A DNA stretch of 44,525 bases from Oxalobacteraceae bacterium (GTDB lineage Bacteria > Pseudomonadota > Gammaproteobacteria > Burkholderiales > Burkholderiaceae_D): NCBI GenBank assembly GCA_947464955.1, contig CANHZI010000015.1, positions 1-44,525 of the forward strand, written 5' to 3'. Position 1 is the stretch's first letter, and every line of letters begins with the position of its first letter. The notes below the pieces were generated by a model. That model was given only the letters and a program-made list of their open reading frames with translations. It was not told the origin of the DNA and searched no databases. Positions 8,434 through 17,696 of this stretch are shown here, piece after piece. The translations under genes and the position numbers were made by a program.

Positions 8434-8841
8434 TTATTGATTTTGCAACATCTGATCTATCTTTTCAGCAACATCTTTCTTGTTGACAGGTTTTTCTATA
8501 TTGCCCAGGAAATTTTGGCGAGAAAGTTGTGCGACTAAGGAAGCTGAGTAAAGCACGCGAGAGCCTTGTCCAGACATTAAAATCACGCCACCAAAAAACT
8601 TACGTTCGCCCATCGCCTTCATGAACTCGAAGCCATCGATGTCGGGCATTTGGATGTCGCACAAAAGTAAGTCAGGCTTGGGATCCGCTTTGTCAAAGGC
8701 GCGAAGACCATCTTTTCCGCCTGTGGCTGTAGTGATGCGGGATATACCCATATCATTGAGCAAGTCGGACACAAAGTCGACTTGGAACTCATCGTCATCC
8801 ACAATCAATACACTCAGGTCTTGATATTTTGCATTACTCAT
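8434..8841 (-). CDS. Single-domain response regulator (CheY-like receiver)
   Basis: This 135-residue protein is a lone receiver domain with no output domain. Visible residues are the acidic cluster D15-D17, the phosphoacceptor D62 in LLLCDIQMPDIDG, the switch serine S90 in GGVILMSG and K117 in NIEKP. It begins 50 bp after the giant hybrid kinase on the same strand, and a terminator follows, so it is probably the kinase's soluble partner or a phosphate sink. Its receiver type, with GGVI(L/M)S and a long variable stretch before the KP motif, matches the third receiver of the kinase and resembles receivers normally joined to EAL domains. ATG 8841 is preceded by GAGGA about ten bases upstream. 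Confidence 0.9.
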   Translation of the reverse strand: MSNAKYQDLSVLIVDDDEFQVDFVSDLLNDMGISRITTATGGKDGLRAFDKADPKPDLLLCDIQMPDIDGFEFMKAMGERKFFGGVILMSGQGSRVLYSASLVAQLSRQNFLGNIEKPVNKKDVAEKIDQMLQNQ

Positions 8842-8891
8842 AGCTCACTATTCCTCAAAAAGAGATCGAATTTGCTGATTGCTGAAGTACG

Positions 8892-11800
8892 TCAGTTTGG
8901 GCGATTCCCCTCACGACGCATTTTTTTCTCCCACTCTATTTTCCATTCGATGAATTGATCTGCTGGCATTGGCTGCGCGACGAAGTAACCTTGCACCTCG
9001 TCACAACCTGATTCCGCGATCAAATCCCAATCCTGTTGCGTTTCGACGCCTTCTGCAACGAGGTTTAGATGGAATATTTTTCCTAGTTGAATACTTGAGC
9101 TGAGGATAGCTCGTGCTGCCTCATCTTGTACCGCGCCATTGACGAAAGCACGATCGACTTTTAATTCGGTAAACGGCAATTGTTTTAAGTTTTCCATGGT
9201 GGAGAAACCAGTACCGAAGTCATCAATAGAAAGGCCAAAACCTTTCAGACGTAAACGCGTCAGGATCTCTAAACTAACGGTTAAGTTCTCCATCAAGCGA
9301 GTTTCGGTCAACTCCAAAATGAATTGAGAAGGACGTACGCCTACCGCTTGTACGATAGATTCAAACTCTTCCGGCAAGTTCAATTGATTAAGATTGTCCA
9401 TGGAGACATTCACGGCAAGCTTCAGTTGATGTCCTTGGTTATACCATTTACGTAATTGGGCAGCGCTCTTCTCGAGAATAATCTTGGTCATAATATCAAT
9501 TAGACCATGTGTCTCTATCACAGAAATAAAAGCCGCCGGGCCGAGTAGACCACGCACGGGATGGCGCCAGCGGGCCAAACATTCGGCACCGATTACGCGT
9601 TTAGTGGCGATCGAAATCTTGGGTTGATAAAACACCTCAACACAATCGTCAGCGAAGCCTTTTTGAAGCTCTTGCAGCGACAGAACTGCCACCTTCGACA
9701 TGCGATGATGTTCTACACTCGATGGTGTTTGTTTGGCGAGCGCCTGCAACATTTCATCTTCGTTGAGGGGCTTACGCAGTGATGCCAAGAGGTGTAGGCC
9801 ATAGGCTTTGACTAAATTCTCAGCCGCCTTCATCACACTTCGATCGACAGAGCTGAGAATAATCACACCGCCTGTAAAATTGTGTTCTGCCGCAAAACGT
9901 AAGAAACTGATGCCGTCCATACCTGGCATATTCAAATCGCAAATAATAATATCAGGCTCGTAAGTGCGAACCACTGCCAAGGCTTGATTACCATCGGTAC
10001 AGGTAGAAATGTGGGTAATGCCAAACTTACGCAAGCTGGTACACACAATCTCCATATCAATGCGGTCGTCTTCTAACACGACCACATGCATATTTGGTTT
10101 TAGCGCGACAGGTGTTGAAGCCTTCACCGCATCTGTGCGGGCTTTATCTAACTTGATGATAATGTCTGGTGGCGGATCTGCAGGATTGAGATAGGCGGAG
10201 ATTTCCTGTTCTATCGTGACCAACATCGGAGTTAGTTCGGCAATGATTTTGTCCGCATCTTGCAGGCTTCCACCAGCCTTGAGCTGCTCTAGATTGTGGC
10301 AAAGATCGGCAAATTTACTGGCTCCCACCGTACGAGCACTTGATTTAAGACGATGACCTAATGCACATAGACCAGTTAGATCATTTGCTTCTCTTGCCTC
10401 TCTGATTTCTTGCAGGCTCCGCTGTGCGGAGTCGAGAAATTTAAGCGCAAATTTACCAATCTTATCGGGGGCATTGCCGACTAAACCTGCCAAGATGCTG
10501 AGGTCTATGGTTAAGCTTGGCAGCAAGGGCACTTCGGCTTGTTCGATGACTTCTTCCGGCAAGACGATCTCTTCAGTACTATCACTAATCCAACGTAAAA
10601 TTGTTGCGTACAAAATATCAGGCGCAAAGGGTTTCGGGATGAAGTCATTCATGCCAGCAGAAAGACAGTGAATGCGATCTTCATTCATGGCATTGGCAGT
10701 GATCGCAATCACTGGCAAATCTGCGTACTTGGCGTTGCTGCGGATGCGACGGGTTGCCTCTAAGCCGTCCATGATCGGCATTTGAATATCCATCAATACG
10801 CAGTCGAATTCATTCTCACTAATCGTATTGAGTGCTTGCTGACCATCACCCGCGACTTTGACTAAGCACTTGGCCGATTCCAGTAGCTCGGTACCCACTT
10901 GTTGGTTGAATTCATTGTCATCGACTAGCAAGATCCTAACCGGGTGCTCGGTTTGATTGATCCGTTTGAGGCGCGCCAATACGTTCTGTGGGGTGATGCT
11001 GCTACTCTTCTCAAGCGCAGGGCCTTTGGTTTGTTCCAACATGGCGGTAAACCAAAACGTGCTGCCCACATTTGGCGTGCTGATGACACCGACTTCGCCG
11101 CCCATTAAAATCGCCAATTGCTTACTGATCGCTAAGCCCAATCCAGTTCCACCATATTTACGTGTGGTGGAACTGTCGGCTTGTTCGAAAGATTGGAACA
11201 GTTTGGCCTGCTGTTCAGGCGTCATGCCAATTCCAGGATCTTCTACTTCAAATCTTACAAGCCAGCCGCTCGGCGTGTCATTGACTTTTCTGACGCGAAC
11301 CTTAATCTCGCCTTGCTCGGTGAACTTGATCGCATTATTGGTGTAATTGATCAAGATTTGACTCAGTCGATGCGGATCGCCATGCATATGCATAGGGACA
11401 TCAGGTGCCACCGATATCGACAAACTTAGGCGTCGTCCCGCGACTTTCGTGTTCATAATCGCCGACAGTTTATTCATCAGCTCTTCAAGACTAAAATCGA
11501 CGCCCTCGATGGTCATCTTGCCGGCTTCGATTTTTGAGAAGTCGAGAATATCATCGACGATATGCAAAAGATGTTGGCCTGAGAGATGAATCTTTTGCAG
11601 ATAGTCACGCAGCTTAGGATCGGTAGTGCTAGTGAGTGCTAAGTAGGTCATGCCTAACACGCCGTTCATCGGTGTGCGGATTTCATGACTCATATTGGCA
11701 ATGAAGTTACTCTTAGCCCGATTTGCGGCTTCTGCAAGCTGACGGGCTACCGCTAACTCTTCAGTGCGGCTCTCTACTAACTCCTCAAGATGATGTCTAT

Positions 11801-13712
11801 GCTTGTCGAGCTCTTCGCCCAGTTTCTTCTTCTCATTAATATCTTCTTGGGTTGATACAAAGTGTGTAATGGTGCCGTCGCTTTGTCGCAGCGGAGAGAT
11901 CGTTGCGTATTCGACTGAGAGGCTTCCATCTTTGCGTTTGTTGATTAACTCGCCTTTCCACGTTTCACCTGCTCGTATGGTTTTCCATAGCGTGCTAAAC
12001 ACTTCTTTCGGCGTTTGGCCTGAGTTAAGAATATTGGGATAGCGTCCAATCACCTCGGATTTCTCGTAGCCCGACTTTATTACAAAGGTCTGATTGACGT
12101 ATTCGATCTTCCCAATAACATCGGTGATGATGATGGCCTCGGTACTTTGTTCGACCGCCTGTGAGAGCTGGTTTAGCTGTGCTTCGTAAGTGAGACGTTG
12201 CGTGATGTCTTGGATTTGGGTGACGAAATTGACAGGCGTGCCGAAAGCATCTCGCACCAAAGAGATATTGCCTTGCAACCAAACCAAGGTTGAATCTTTG
12301 TGATAGTAACGCTTGTGAATCTCGTAACTTTCGATTTCACCTTTTAGTAACTGTTGTATTAGGTGCTTATCTGAGTTCACGTCATCCGGGTGCGTAAATT
12401 TCTTCCAATCGTGGCGTAATAATTCTTCTTCGCTATAGCCAAACATATTGCACAGAACACGATTCACACGTAAGACCTTGCCCTCGATATCAATCAAGGC
12501 CATACCGATTGGCGAGCTGCCGAAAGCTTGCTCCATACGTGCGTCGTTGAGGCGACGCTCCTCTTCAGCCTGTTTGCGTTCAGTGATGTCTTGGACGGTG
12601 CCAGTCAGACGTGTAATCTTGCCACGCGCATCTCTTTGTTTGCGGCCAGTTTTGGCCCAGATATTGCAAATACCCCCGTCAGGCAGAAAAATTCGATACT
12701 CGAATGGGGTGTATTCTGCGCGTTCTTGAAACGCCTCTTTACAGGTGCCGATGACGGTCGCTTGATCCTCTGGAAGCACAGTGCGCCGTATCATTTCGAA
12801 TAAGTCGCCATTGAACTCATCGGGGTCGCGTTGCCAGATCCTCTTCATCTCTTCCGACCAACTAATCTTGTTGGTCGACGCATCCCAGATCCAGTGACCA
12901 ACGTGGGACGACTTTTCGGCTTCAAGGAGGTCGTGCTCGCTTTGTCTTAGCGCTTCAAGCGTGCTTTTCCGCTCAGTGATATCACGGGTGATGCCGATAA
13001 AATGCGTCAGCTGCCCTTGCTCATCAAAGGCGGGTGTAATCGATAATTCGTTCCAGAACATCGATTCGTCTTTGCGATAATTGAGGATCTCGCCAAAATA
13101 GGGTTTGCCTTGTGAAATCGCCTCATGAATGGCCTGCCTACTGGCTGGGCTAGTGGCGGGCCCTTGTAAGATGCGGCAAGTGAGACCAACGATATCACTC
13201 GAGGAGTATCCCGTCTGTTCGGTGAATGCTTGGTTAATCGATATGATCTTTTGATCTGGCGTGGTGATAATGACGCCTTGGGAAATGGCTTTCAGCGCCA
13301 AATCGCTGATTTGCAATTTGGTTTCCGCTTGGTGCTTATACAGTGCCATCTCGATGACGGCACGTAATTCCTGATCAGAGAAAGGTTTGACGATATAGCC
13401 AAAGGCATTTGCTTGAGTGGCCCGTTTGAAATCTACTTCAGACTTGTTCCCAGTGAGGAAAACCACCGGTAGAGTGAAGTTGGCGCGTATTTTTTCGGCT
13501 GCGACAATCCCATCCATTTCACCCGCAAGCTGGATGTCCATCAGGATCAGATCTGGTTTGAGTTTACCAGCTAGCTCGATGGCTTCTTCGCCGCGCGAGG
13601 TCTGACCGACGGTTTGATAGCCAAATAATTCCAGTTTGAGCTGGATAAATATGGCTACTAATTCGTCGTCTTCGACAATCAATATCCTTGGTTTGCTTGG
13701 CGACTCTAGCAC
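8892..13712 (-). CDS. Giant hybrid histidine kinase with LOV-like PAS, phosphorelay and EAL output domain
   Basis: This 1606-residue soluble protein has no membrane helix. Domains in order: receiver 1 (8-122, D59); PAS1 (134-250, LOV-like, C179 in GLTCRILQG); PAS2 (262-382); PAS3 (392-507); PAS4 (514-628); coiled coil (630-670); HisKA (H676 in SHEIRTP); HATPase (N793, [13 protein letters not shown]); receiver 2 (925-1042, D975); Hpt (about 1075-1165, H1120); receiver 3 (1208-1325, D1259); EAL (1340-1595). The EAL domain reads ECLAR and keeps N1435 in NVS, ELTE, D1497-D1498 and EGVE, so c-di-GMP hydrolysis is likely. A complete phosphorelay H676-D975-H1120-D1259 could control the diesterase within one chain. 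The start is GTG 13712 with GGAG six bases before it. The gene lies between a chemoreceptor and a lone receiver. Confidence 0.93.
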   Translation of the reverse strand: MLESPSKPRILIVEDDELVAIFIQLKLELFGYQTVGQTSRGEEAIELAGKLKPDLILMDIQLAGEMDGIVAAEKIRANFTLPVVFLTGNKSEVDFKRATQANAFGYIVKPFSDQELRAVIEMALYKHQAETKLQISDLALKAISQGVIITTPDQKIISINQAFTEQTGYSSSDIVGLTCRILQGPATSPASRQAIHEAISQGKPYFGEILNYRKDESMFWNELSITPAFDEQGQLTHFIGITRDITERKSTLEALRQSEHDLLEAEKSSHVGHWIWDASTNKISWSEEMKRIWQRDPDEFNGDLFEMIRRTVLPEDQATVIGTCKEAFQERAEYTPFEYRIFLPDGGICNIWAKTGRKQRDARGKITRLTGTVQDITERKQAEEERRLNDARMEQAFGSSPIGMALIDIEGKVLRVNRVLCNMFGYSEEELLRHDWKKFTHPDDVNSDKHLIQQLLKGEIESYEIHKRYYHKDSTLVWLQGNISLVRDAFGTPVNFVTQIQDITQRLTYEAQLNQLSQAVEQSTEAIIITDVIGKIEYVNQTFVIKSGYEKSEVIGRYPNILNSGQTPKEVFSTLWKTIRAGETWKGELINKRKDGSLSVEYATISPLRQSDGTITHFVSTQEDINEKKKLGEELDKHRHHLEELVESRTEELAVARQLAEAANRAKSNFIANMSHEIRTPMNGVLGMTYLALTSTTDPKLRDYLQKIHLSGQHLLHIVDDILDFSKIEAGKMTIEGVDFSLEELMNKLSAIMNTKVAGRRLSLSISVAPDVPMHMHGDPHRLSQILINYTNNAIKFTEQGEIKVRVRKVNDTPSGWLVRFEVEDPGIGMTPEQQAKLFQSFEQADSSTTRKYGGTGLGLAISKQLAILMGGEVGVISTPNVGSTFWFTAMLEQTKGPALEKSSSITPQNVLARLKRINQTEHPVRILLVDDNEFNQQVGTELLESAKCLVKVAGDGQQALNTISENEFDCVLMDIQMPIMDGLEATRRIRSNAKYADLPVIAITANAMNEDRIHCLSAGMNDFIPKPFAPDILYATILRWISDSTEEIVLPEEVIEQAEVPLLPSLTIDLSILAGLVGNAPDKIGKFALKFLDSAQRSLQEIREAREANDLTGLCALGHRLKSSARTVGASKFADLCHNLEQLKAGGSLQDADKIIAELTPMLVTIEQEISAYLNPADPPPDIIIKLDKARTDAVKASTPVALKPNMHVVVLEDDRIDMEIVCTSLRKFGITHISTCTDGNQALAVVRTYEPDIIICDLNMPGMDGISFLRFAAEHNFTGGVIILSSVDRSVMKAAENLVKAYGLHLLASLRKPLNEDEMLQALAKQTPSSVEHHRMSKVAVLSLQELQKGFADDCVEVFYQPKISIATKRVIGAECLARWRHPVRGLLGPAAFISVIETHGLIDIMTKIILEKSAAQLRKWYNQGHQLKLAVNVSMDNLNQLNLPEEFESIVQAVGVRPSQFILELTETRLMENLTVSLEILTRLRLKGFGLSIDDFGTGFSTMENLKQLPFTELKVDRAFVNGAVQDEAARAILSSSIQLGKIFHLNLVAEGVETQQDWDLIAESGCDEVQGYFVAQPMPADQFIEWKIEWEKKMRREGNRPN

Positions 13713-13744
13713 TCAACGCTCCACTTGGATCAGATTTGGACAAA

Positions 13745-13760
13745 TTCCCAAGCTTGGGAA
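13745..13760. repeat. Perfect 16-bp palindrome (1 of 2) upstream of the hybrid kinase
   Basis: TTCCCAAGCTTGGGAA reads the same on both strands. It lies 33 bp upstream of the kinase GTG, in the 104-bp gap after the chemoreceptor gene. No T run follows in either direction, so a dimeric regulator site or a short RNA hairpin is more likely than a terminator. Confidence 0.7.
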
Positions 13761-13770
13761 CCCCTTGCAA

Positions 13771-13786
13771 CTCTCAATATTGAGAG
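13771..13786. repeat. Perfect 16-bp palindrome (2 of 2) upstream of the hybrid kinase
   Basis: CTCTCAATATTGAGAG is a second perfect palindrome, 10 bp from the first and with centres 26 bp apart, but of different sequence. GCAA and TTGC flank it and can extend the hairpin with a small bulge. As RNA the two would form adjacent 6-bp stems with four-base loops. Confidence 0.7.
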
Positions 13787-13816
13787 GCTTGCTGAAACCG
13801 TCATTCGAATTTGGAT

Positions 13817-14968
13817 TTAGAAGAAAGTAATTTCCGAGTCATTGCTAACTGCCGCGGCACCACCAGAACCATGACTACGATGCTCATCGTGCATGGTATA
13901 AGTATTTTTCAACTCGTCCAACCAAGTCGCCGTTTCAGGGAAATTTCCATTGTTAAATTCAGCGGCAGTCTTCTCTAGTTTGGCAATGTCGTTTTTCACC
14001 ACTTGTAGAATTTGGCTGATGCGATCTTGGAACTGGAGAGTGACTAAGAGATCTTCAATATCGCTGCGAATTACATTGCCGTGATGAAGCATTTGTTGAG
14101 CCGCATCGCCCATGGTTTCGACATGGGATAAAACGTCCCGCACAACCGCGCCAGACACCTCGAGCACTTTTTTGTCTTGAATGGCCGAACGGTCGGCTGC
14201 ACTCAGCGCGACTTTCATCACAGCAGAGATATGGTTGACACGTTCACCCATGCGTTTTCCCGTCTCTGCAGACAGTTGGGAAAGCTTGCGAACTTCGTCC
14301 GCAACGACGGCGAAACCACGGCCTTGGATGCCGACGCGCGCGGCTTCAATCGCGGCATTAATCGCTAGCAAATTTGTCTGTGCTGCGATTTGTCCTACCT
14401 CATGCGCCATATTGTTCATGTCTGCAGTCGATTTGGCTAGATCACGTATGCAGTTGAGGAGCTCATCTTTGCTATCAATCATTTGCGATAGTGAATTAAT
14501 CACAGGAGCCAGCTCTTTTTTGCAGAGCTGCAGCAAAGTGATGGTGGCGTCAGAATTTTTAGCAGCATTGAGTTCAACATTGCTGACCCCACCAAAACCA
14601 GCTTTATCGAACTCGTGCACCATCGATGAGAAACTCATGATTAATTGTTGTACCGACTGCTCAGAATGGTTCTTTACTGTTTCAACATGGGAATTCCACA
14701 GCGGCAAAATGTTCTGCAGCAGATCACCTAAACGATGTGCCAGTTCAGCGTCGAGTTGGAGTTTCTCATCTTCCGCTTCTAGGCTCTCTTGAACTGCAAA
14801 ACTGCGGAGTAAGGTGGTTACCATCAGCACCGTGATGATACCGATCAAAACAACGAGACCAAAACTAAGAAAGCTAGGCTGTTGCCAAGCTAAGATAAGC
14901 GCCAGCAAGCAAACCGCGCCGCCGCTAATGTAAGCAAAAACTGGTTGCCGAAAAAAATCTTTTTGCAT
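13817..14968 (-). CDS. Methyl-accepting chemotaxis protein-like receptor without periplasmic domain
   Basis: This protein of about 383 residues has two membrane helices near the N-terminus, separated only by a few residues (WQQPSFLSF), and then a cytoplasmic coiled-coil region. The signalling tip is clear: LLAINAAIEAARVGIQGRG followed by FAVVADEVRKLSQLSAETG, the contact site for CheA/CheW in this family. A later LQFQDRISQIL segment also occurs in other betaproteobacterial receptors. With almost no external part it probably senses an intracellular or membrane signal. ATG 14968 is chosen because AGGA lies about ten bases upstream; a TTG at 15004 has no such support. It is probably the first gene of the operon that continues with the hybrid kinase. 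Confidence 0.9.
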   Translation of the reverse strand: MQKDFFRQPVFAYISGGAVCLLALILAWQQPSFLSFGLVVLIGIITVLMVTTLLRSFAVQESLEAEDEKLQLDAELAHRLGDLLQNILPLWNSHVETVKNHSEQSVQQLIMSFSSMVHEFDKAGFGGVSNVELNAAKNSDATITLLQLCKKELAPVINSLSQMIDSKDELLNCIRDLAKSTADMNNMAHEVGQIAAQTNLLAINAAIEAARVGIQGRGFAVVADEVRKLSQLSAETGKRMGERVNHISAVMKVALSAADRSAIQDKKVLEVSGAVVRDVLSHVETMGDAAQQMLHHGNVIRSDIEDLLVTLQFQDRISQILQVVKNDIAKLEKTAAEFNNGNFPETATWLDELKNTYTMHDEHRSHGSGGAAAVSNDSEITFF

Positions 14969-15304
14969 AATTACCCATCCTGATTGATGTGTCTTACGAG
15001 GCAATGTGTCTCACCAATGCTCATACTTGATCAAGCTGAGTCTTAATTGGTGAAATCCTTGAGCAACTATTGCCCGCACTCTGCTGCTTTTCGATTTACT
15101 TCTCGTTCTTTGCTACTGGCTTTCTACTTGTTCCAGTTAGGCTGAACCCGGAATGAATCGCATCCCAGCATTCACATGATGGCTGTGTAGAAAGTATTAC
15201 GAATGATTTTAAACAAGTTTTGAGCGTCCTTGCATTAAAAAACGTTCAATTGGGAAATTAGTTTCCAAAAAACATCACTTCTCAACTTGCGTTTTAGCTA
15301 ACTA
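14969..15304. other. Intergenic region between chemoreceptor and pcp
   Basis: These 336 bases hold no convincing gene. They must contain the chemoreceptor operon promoter, but I could not pick a good -35/-10 pair. A weak hairpin at 15250-15268 (TTGGGAAA with TTTCCAA, loop TTAG) is followed on the minus strand, after seven bases, by six T residues (15237-15242) and may be the terminator of the 5-oxoproline operon. Confidence 0.4.
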
Positions 15305-15955
15305 CTAGCTGAGGCTACCGTCACTGAGCTTCAAGTCTTTGCCGTGTTTAGTAGTTACTTCTAGAGCGAGGCTAAGGCTGTTTAGTAGATTTTCAAGCGA
15401 CATACTAGCGGCACCGGGGTGGTGTACTGCCTGTTCAGGCAGGTAAGGGATGTGGATAAAACCTGCACGTTTGATGTGCGGGTGTTGTCGTGCGTAATGC
15501 ATCAGGCCATAAAATACATGATTGCAAACATAGGTGCCGGCACTCTGCGATACATGAGCCGGAATGCCGGCTTGTCGTAATTCGTAGACGATGGCTTTGA
15601 TTGGCAGTGTGCTGAAATAGGCGTTTTCACCAGTCGCTTCGATCGCTTCATCGATAGGTTGTAGACCAGCGTTGTCAGGAATGCGCGCGTCATCAACGTT
15701 GATGGCGACTCGCTCCACACTAATTTCCGAGCGTCCACCCGCTTGTCCAACGCAAATGACAATGTCGGCTTGATGTTGTTGAATTAAGTGCCGCAACACT
15801 TCAGTGGCGCGGCCAAACTCGCAGGGGAGCTCTGCTACATGGATATGACTGCCATCGCTGGTTGTCTTGCCCGCAAATTGTTTTACCGCTTGCCAAGAAG
15901 GATTAGTGGTTTCGTGGTTAAACGGTGTAAAGCCCGTCAAGAGTATGCTTGCCAT
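15305..15955 (-). CDS. pcp: Pyrrolidone-carboxylate peptidase (pyroglutamyl peptidase I)
   Basis: This 216-residue cysteine peptidase (family C15) removes N-terminal pyroglutamate from peptides in the cytoplasm. The N-terminal LLTGFTPF segment, GQAGGR, and the catalytic triad E81 (SVERVAINVDDARIPDN), C144 (SAGTYVCNHVFY) and H168 (GFIHIPYLPEQ) are all present, and the length is normal. It starts at ATG 15955, 16 bp after the DUF979 gene, with no clear Shine-Dalgarno, so it may depend on translational coupling. As the last gene of the pxp operon it supplies free 5-oxoproline for PxpABC, and the grouping makes metabolic sense. Confidence 0.95.
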   Translation of the reverse strand: MASILLTGFTPFNHETTNPSWQAVKQFAGKTTSDGSHIHVAELPCEFGRATEVLRHLIQQHQADIVICVGQAGGRSEISVERVAINVDDARIPDNAGLQPIDEAIEATGENAYFSTLPIKAIVYELRQAGIPAHVSQSAGTYVCNHVFYGLMHYARQHPHIKRAGFIHIPYLPEQAVHHPGAASMSLENLLNSLSLALEVTTKHGKDLKLSDGSLS

Positions 15956-15971
15956 GGGGGAATTTGTAACC

Positions 15972-16961
15972 TTATACCAAAGCGATCATTAGAAGAATAT
16001 TGCAGATTAACACGCCGATTGCCGTCGGAATTTGATATCGAATAATCTGATACTTGTCTTTGAGCTCAAGCAGAGCCGCAGGGACAATATTGAAGTTCGC
16101 AGCCATCGGTGTCATCAAAGTACCGCAATAGCCAGATAGCATACCTAAAGCAACTAAGGGAGCAGGGTTGGCATGGTGTTGCACGATCAAGAAGGGCAAG
16201 GCGATCCCCGCTGCCATCACCGGAAAAGCAGCAAACGCATTGCCCATGATCATGGTGAACAAAGCCATCCCCAGCGCATAAATAATAATCAAGGCAACGC
16301 GACTCTCAGGGTTGACGAGTGTGCTCACAAGTGCCTGAATTGATACCCCTGTCTTTGCCACCACAAACACGCCCCCTAGCATGGCCAACATCATCGGTAA
16401 AATCAAAGTCCAGCCGACTGCATCCACTAATCGCCGCGCTTCCTTGATGGATTCATTTGGTGTGCCTGTGGTCATGACGCAGGCAAAGCCGAGACTCAGT
16501 ACGCAAGCCAATGCTAGGCAAGCTAAAGTGAGATTTTTGGGGTCGAGTAAGGGGATTCCAGCAATCGCAATATTTTTACCCAGCAGTGTCAGTAGAACGG
16601 TAATCACCGGTATAAACACTGCGGGCAAGAATAGTTTATTACCAAGCCGATTGGCCGAGGCTTGTTTCGCTTCGACCTCAGTTGATTTTGTTTGACCCGA
16701 GCCTAATAGGTTGGCGCCCGCCAAAACTGCCAGTAGCATGACGATCACGCCAATCAATCGATAGGTCGTGCTTTTGCCTAAGGTCATAATGAGCAGATCG
16801 CCAAACAGGAAACCGATGCTGAACAGAAACCAAAATAGAGCGGTGGTATAGCGCTTAGGATTGCTGCGGTCAATGGCGTTCAGAACAGACACTGCCAATA
16901 ACAAGGCACCGACAAGATAGAAAACGATATCGATGCTGATCCAACTATGGAGTGCGTTCAT
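15972..16961 (-). CDS. DUF979 family membrane protein, putative 5-oxoproline permease component
   Basis: This polytopic inner-membrane protein of about 329 residues belongs to the DUF979 family, which occurs next to DUF969. Many hydrophobic helices are visible, with conserved-looking GNAFAAFPVMAAG and SGYCGTLMTPMAANFN segments that resemble re-entrant loops of ion-coupled carriers. ATG 16961 overlaps the DUF969 stop as ATGA, so translation is coupled and the two proteins probably form one transporter. The longer frame upstream is not needed. Lying between pxpA and pcp, it is a candidate importer of 5-oxoproline or pyroglutamyl peptides; transport activity itself is inferred only from context. 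Confidence 0.85.
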   Translation of the reverse strand: MNALHSWISIDIVFYLVGALLLAVSVLNAIDRSNPKRYTTALFWFLFSIGFLFGDLLIMTLGKSTTYRLIGVIVMLLAVLAGANLLGSGQTKSTEVEAKQASANRLGNKLFLPAVFIPVITVLLTLLGKNIAIAGIPLLDPKNLTLACLALACVLSLGFACVMTTGTPNESIKEARRLVDAVGWTLILPMMLAMLGGVFVVAKTGVSIQALVSTLVNPESRVALIIIYALGMALFTMIMGNAFAAFPVMAAGIALPFLIVQHHANPAPLVALGMLSGYCGTLMTPMAANFNIVPAALLELKDKYQIIRYQIPTAIGVLICNILLMIALV

Positions 16962-17677
16962 GCTTGCGCTCCCGTGCCGGTTTGTTGACGCCATACGGCA
17001 ACTTCTTTAGCAATGCGTGCATCGAGCAGTGATAACCGGAATAAGTGGATGACGAGTGCGCAGATGGCGGTCGGGATGGCCCATAAGCCTATGCTTAGCG
17101 GCTCAACATTGCTAATCCCATTCTCTTTGAGAAAATTGCTCATCAATAAAACCGCACCAAAGGCAATAAAAATATCTTCGCCGAAAAACAGTGCGATGTT
17201 ATCGCATGCCGCCGCGTGCGCGGCGATTTTGTCGCGTAGTTCAGGTGGAAGATCGCCGTATTCGTGCAGTGCCGCTCCTTCAGCCATTGGGACTAAAAGT
17301 GGGCGTACCGTTTGTGGATGGCCACCGAGGCTAGTCAAGCCCAGTGCGCTGGTAAACTGGCGAACAACAAGATACAGCATAAAGATGCGACCTGTGGTGG
17401 CGCTGCGAATACCGCGTATCCAAGTTTGCGCGCGTTCTTTTAAGCCATAGCGCTCGAGTAGGGCGATGACCGGGAAGATTAAAATCACACAGGCGATTTG
17501 ACGGCTATTCATAAATTTCTCGCCGAAGGTTTCTAACAGAAGCACGAAATCCATGCCAACTGCGAGACCAGTTGCCAAGCCTGCGCCTATTACCACCAGC
17601 AAGGGATTAAAGCGGAAGGCAAAGCCGAAAACGATAATGGGTATGCCTATCAAAGGTAGAAGTAGTGCACTGTTCAC
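16958..17677 (-). CDS. DUF969 family membrane protein, putative 5-oxoproline permease component
   Basis: This protein of about 239 residues with several membrane helices belongs to DUF969. It opens with a long hydrophobic stretch (LLLPLIGIPIIVFGFAF), and the central part includes TSLGGHPQTVRPLLVPMAEG. GTG 17677 is chosen because GGAG lies five bases before it and because it avoids the overlap with pxpA that the longer frame (17740) would need. The stop overlaps the DUF979 start by four bases. Function is not known from biochemistry that I can name. The pairing with DUF979 and the position after pxpBCA suggest the two together move the PxpABC substrate across the inner membrane. Confidence 0.85.
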   Translation of the reverse strand: MNSALLLPLIGIPIIVFGFAFRFNPLLVVIGAGLATGLAVGMDFVLLLETFGEKFMNSRQIACVILIFPVIALLERYGLKERAQTWIRGIRSATTGRIFMLYLVVRQFTSALGLTSLGGHPQTVRPLLVPMAEGAALHEYGDLPPELRDKIAAHAAACDNIALFFGEDIFIAFGAVLLMSNFLKENGISNVEPLSIGLWAIPTAICALVIHLFRLSLLDARIAKEVAVWRQQTGTGAQA

Positions 17678-17696
17678 GATGTCTCCGATATTGATT

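Noticed and set aside
11650-12010. PAS4 of the hybrid kinase as a second LOV domain
   Set aside because: It reads [10 protein letters not shown] at the key position, with proline and no cysteine, the ordinary PAS pattern.
14181-14792. 203-codon plus-strand frame inside the chemoreceptor gene
   Set aside because: The serine-rich product is the mirror of a coiled-coil coding region; the receptor frame is clearly the real one.
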